In this document: positions 14,207 through 14,986 of the stretch, piece after piece
Numbering within the stretch: position 1 is the first letter of the stretch
How the letters are laid out: the number at the start of each line of letters is the position of its first letter
Position numbers and translations under genes: made by a program
From: CAZAFM01 sp964484395
GTDB taxonomy: Bacteria > Campylobacterota > Campylobacteria > Campylobacterales > CAZAFM01
NCBI GenBank assembly: GCA_964484395.1
Contig: CAZAFM010000065.1
Span: 1-14,986, forward strand
Length of the DNA: 14,986 nt
Direction: 5' to 3'
Notes under the pieces: model-generated
Database searches by the model: none
What the model was told of the DNA's origin: nothing
The model's input: the letters and a program-made list of their open reading frames with translations, nothing else

Positions 14207-14789
14207 ATTGGCTAGGTAGCTTAGAGCTAGGACAAGGAGAAGCTTTCCACTCAAAAGAGCTACCATCTAGTCTTAGGCACTTTTTTCCACCTGTTGGATT
14301 TGCATTACTATCACTGTTTTTGTAGATAGGAAACTCTCTATAAATAACGCCATCCTTAAAAAAATAGCTATCATGCCCCCTGTAGTTTGAAAGAAGATTT
14401 TTGTTAGCCTTTTTTATATTGATTTTTTTAAGCTTATCTCCATCAAATACAAACCCATCTAACTCTCCATAACTTCCAGACCCAGCAGACACACTCTGCA
14501 CCCAAACTCTAAAATCACCCTCTTCTAATGGCTCAACCCATGCCTTATAAACCTCACCATCTCTTTGAATAACCACTCCATCTATCAGCTGAACATTCTC
14601 ACTATCATAAACATAAATAGTATAACTCCCCACAGACAACCCATCACTTGGTGCTCTTTTGAGAATTGTGAGTGAGTTGTTTTTTGTCTCAAAGTTCAGA
14701 TATGGTAGCTTCAAACTATCTGCAAAAGATGCAGTGGTAAACAGAAGCAGAGCTGAGATAAGCAGGATTTTTAAATCTCTAATAAACAT
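14196..14789 (-). CDS. secreted protein resembling PliI-type lysozyme inhibitors
   Basis: An N-terminal signal peptide (hydrophobic residues 7-19, then ASFADS near 20-25) directs the 197-residue product to the periplasm. The mature part is beta-rich. SYTIYVYD (55-62), AWVEPLEEGDFRVWVQSVSAGSGSYG (in two pieces, 83-108) and the DGFVFDGDKL strand resemble the periplasmic inhibitors of invertebrate-type lysozyme (PliI), whose inhibitory loop carries Ser-Gly and Tyr. Here that would be SGSY at 104-107. A second conserved-looking block is YRGHDSYFFKDGVIYREFP, then PTGGKKCLRL, with Cys171 and Cys186 able to form a disulfide. The ATG has AGAG nearby and GAGGAG 11 bases upstream, which is rather far. 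The last residues lie within the ychF end. The family assignment is from recall of the motif and is moderate. Confidence 0.65.
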   Translation of the reverse strand: MFIRDLKILLISALLLFTTASFADSLKLPYLNFETKNNSLTILKRAPSDGLSVGSYTIYVYDSENVQLIDGVVIQRDGEVYKAWVEPLEEGDFRVWVQSVSAGSGSYGELDGFVFDGDKLKKINIKKANKNLLSNYRGHDSYFFKDGVIYREFPIYKNSDSNANPTGGKKCLRLDGSSFEWKASPCPSSKLPSQSRH

Positions 14790-14826
14790 ACTCTAGATAT
14801 CTCCTCACTTTGGCTTTATAGTGCTG

Positions 14827-14832
14827 ATTATA
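14827..14832 (-). promoter_or_regulatory. -10 box of the PliI-like gene
   Basis: The minus strand reads GGTATAATC, with a perfect TATAAT at 14832-14827, 38 bases before the start codon. A second AT-rich hexamer (TATAAA) lies about 10 bases nearer to the gene. Transcription should start near 14820. Confidence 0.5.
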
Positions 14833-14921
14833 CCTACAAACACTGAAAATATCCAGCGTACTTCAACAAGTAACCTTCACTCTTCTAGGCAATATTTATA
14901 AATACAGAAGGTATAGCAGAT

Positions 14922-14984
14922 AGATTCTTCACATTCGCTCAGAATGACAACACTACCGTCACCCTGAGTGCATACGAAGGGTCT
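14922..14984. repeat. inverted pair of REP-like palindromes
   Basis: Two 27-base arms (14922-14948 and 14958-14984) are inverted copies of each other around a 9-base spacer, matching at 19 of 27 positions. Each arm is itself a small hairpin with a 5-bp stem and a 12-base loop: ATTCT/AGAAT in the left arm, ACCCT/AGGGT in the right. The four differing stem bases are compensatory. The motifs CTCAGAATGAC and GTCACCCTGAG resemble a short intergenic palindrome seen in many bacterial genomes. The right arm ends two bases before the window edge, so more copies may follow. Confidence 0.6.
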
Positions 14985-14986
14985 AT

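Noticed and set aside
14850..14921. Imperfect CTTCT...AGAAG hairpin before the palindrome pair
   Set aside because: Short 5-bp stem with a long AT-rich loop and no T-run; it cannot be told from chance.

Overview
The window looks like chromosome of a free-living member of the Campylobacterota (Sulfurimonas/Sulfurovum-type). This placement is inference from protein style and gene content, not from a marker gene: the DNA is AT-rich, genes are tightly packed with many ATGA overlaps, TTG starts are common, and folD-lepB-site-2 protease-rpiB is followed by apt-trpB-pepA-ychF. I see no rRNA, tRNA, CRISPR array, insertion sequence, integrase or phage gene.

Layout. (1) 1-2877, minus strand: a three-gene unit read leftward, made of a LOG/SLOG-type nucleotide-binding protein, ispG of the MEP isoprenoid pathway, and a membrane-bound dCache-PAS sensor cut by the window edge. 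The two junctions are ATGA overlaps. (2) 2878-3027: intergenic region with divergent promoters. (3) 3028-5507, plus: glycogen phosphorylase followed by a hairpin terminator. (4) 5517-8648, plus: folD, lepB, a site-2 protease, rpiB and a small TM/coiled-coil protein, overlapping or nearly touching. (5) 8656-9005, plus: a small antitoxin-like gene with its own promoter and, behind it, the C-terminal part of a RelE/ParE-type toxin, which looks like a decayed toxin-antitoxin locus. (6) 9015-9821, minus: a secreted M23 endopeptidase. (7) 9847-14206, plus: apt, trpB, pepA and ychF, closely spaced and probably one transcript. (8) 14196-14789, minus: a secreted protein resembling the PliI lysozyme-inhibitor family, converging on ychF with an 11-bp overlap. 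(9) 14790-14986: its promoter and a pair of inverted REP-like palindromes at the window edge.

Most genes are housekeeping: isoprenoid precursors, one-carbon folate metabolism, glycogen breakdown, pentose phosphate, purine salvage, tryptophan, protein export and peptide turnover. The accessory parts are the decayed toxin-antitoxin locus, the M23/PliI-like envelope pair, the divergent LOG-like protein with its coupled sensor, and the terminal palindromes. Two compositional signals cover the whole window: GATC is strikingly rare, and leucine is coded by CTA/CTT rather than TTA. I found no convincing, wholly new defence or metabolic system.
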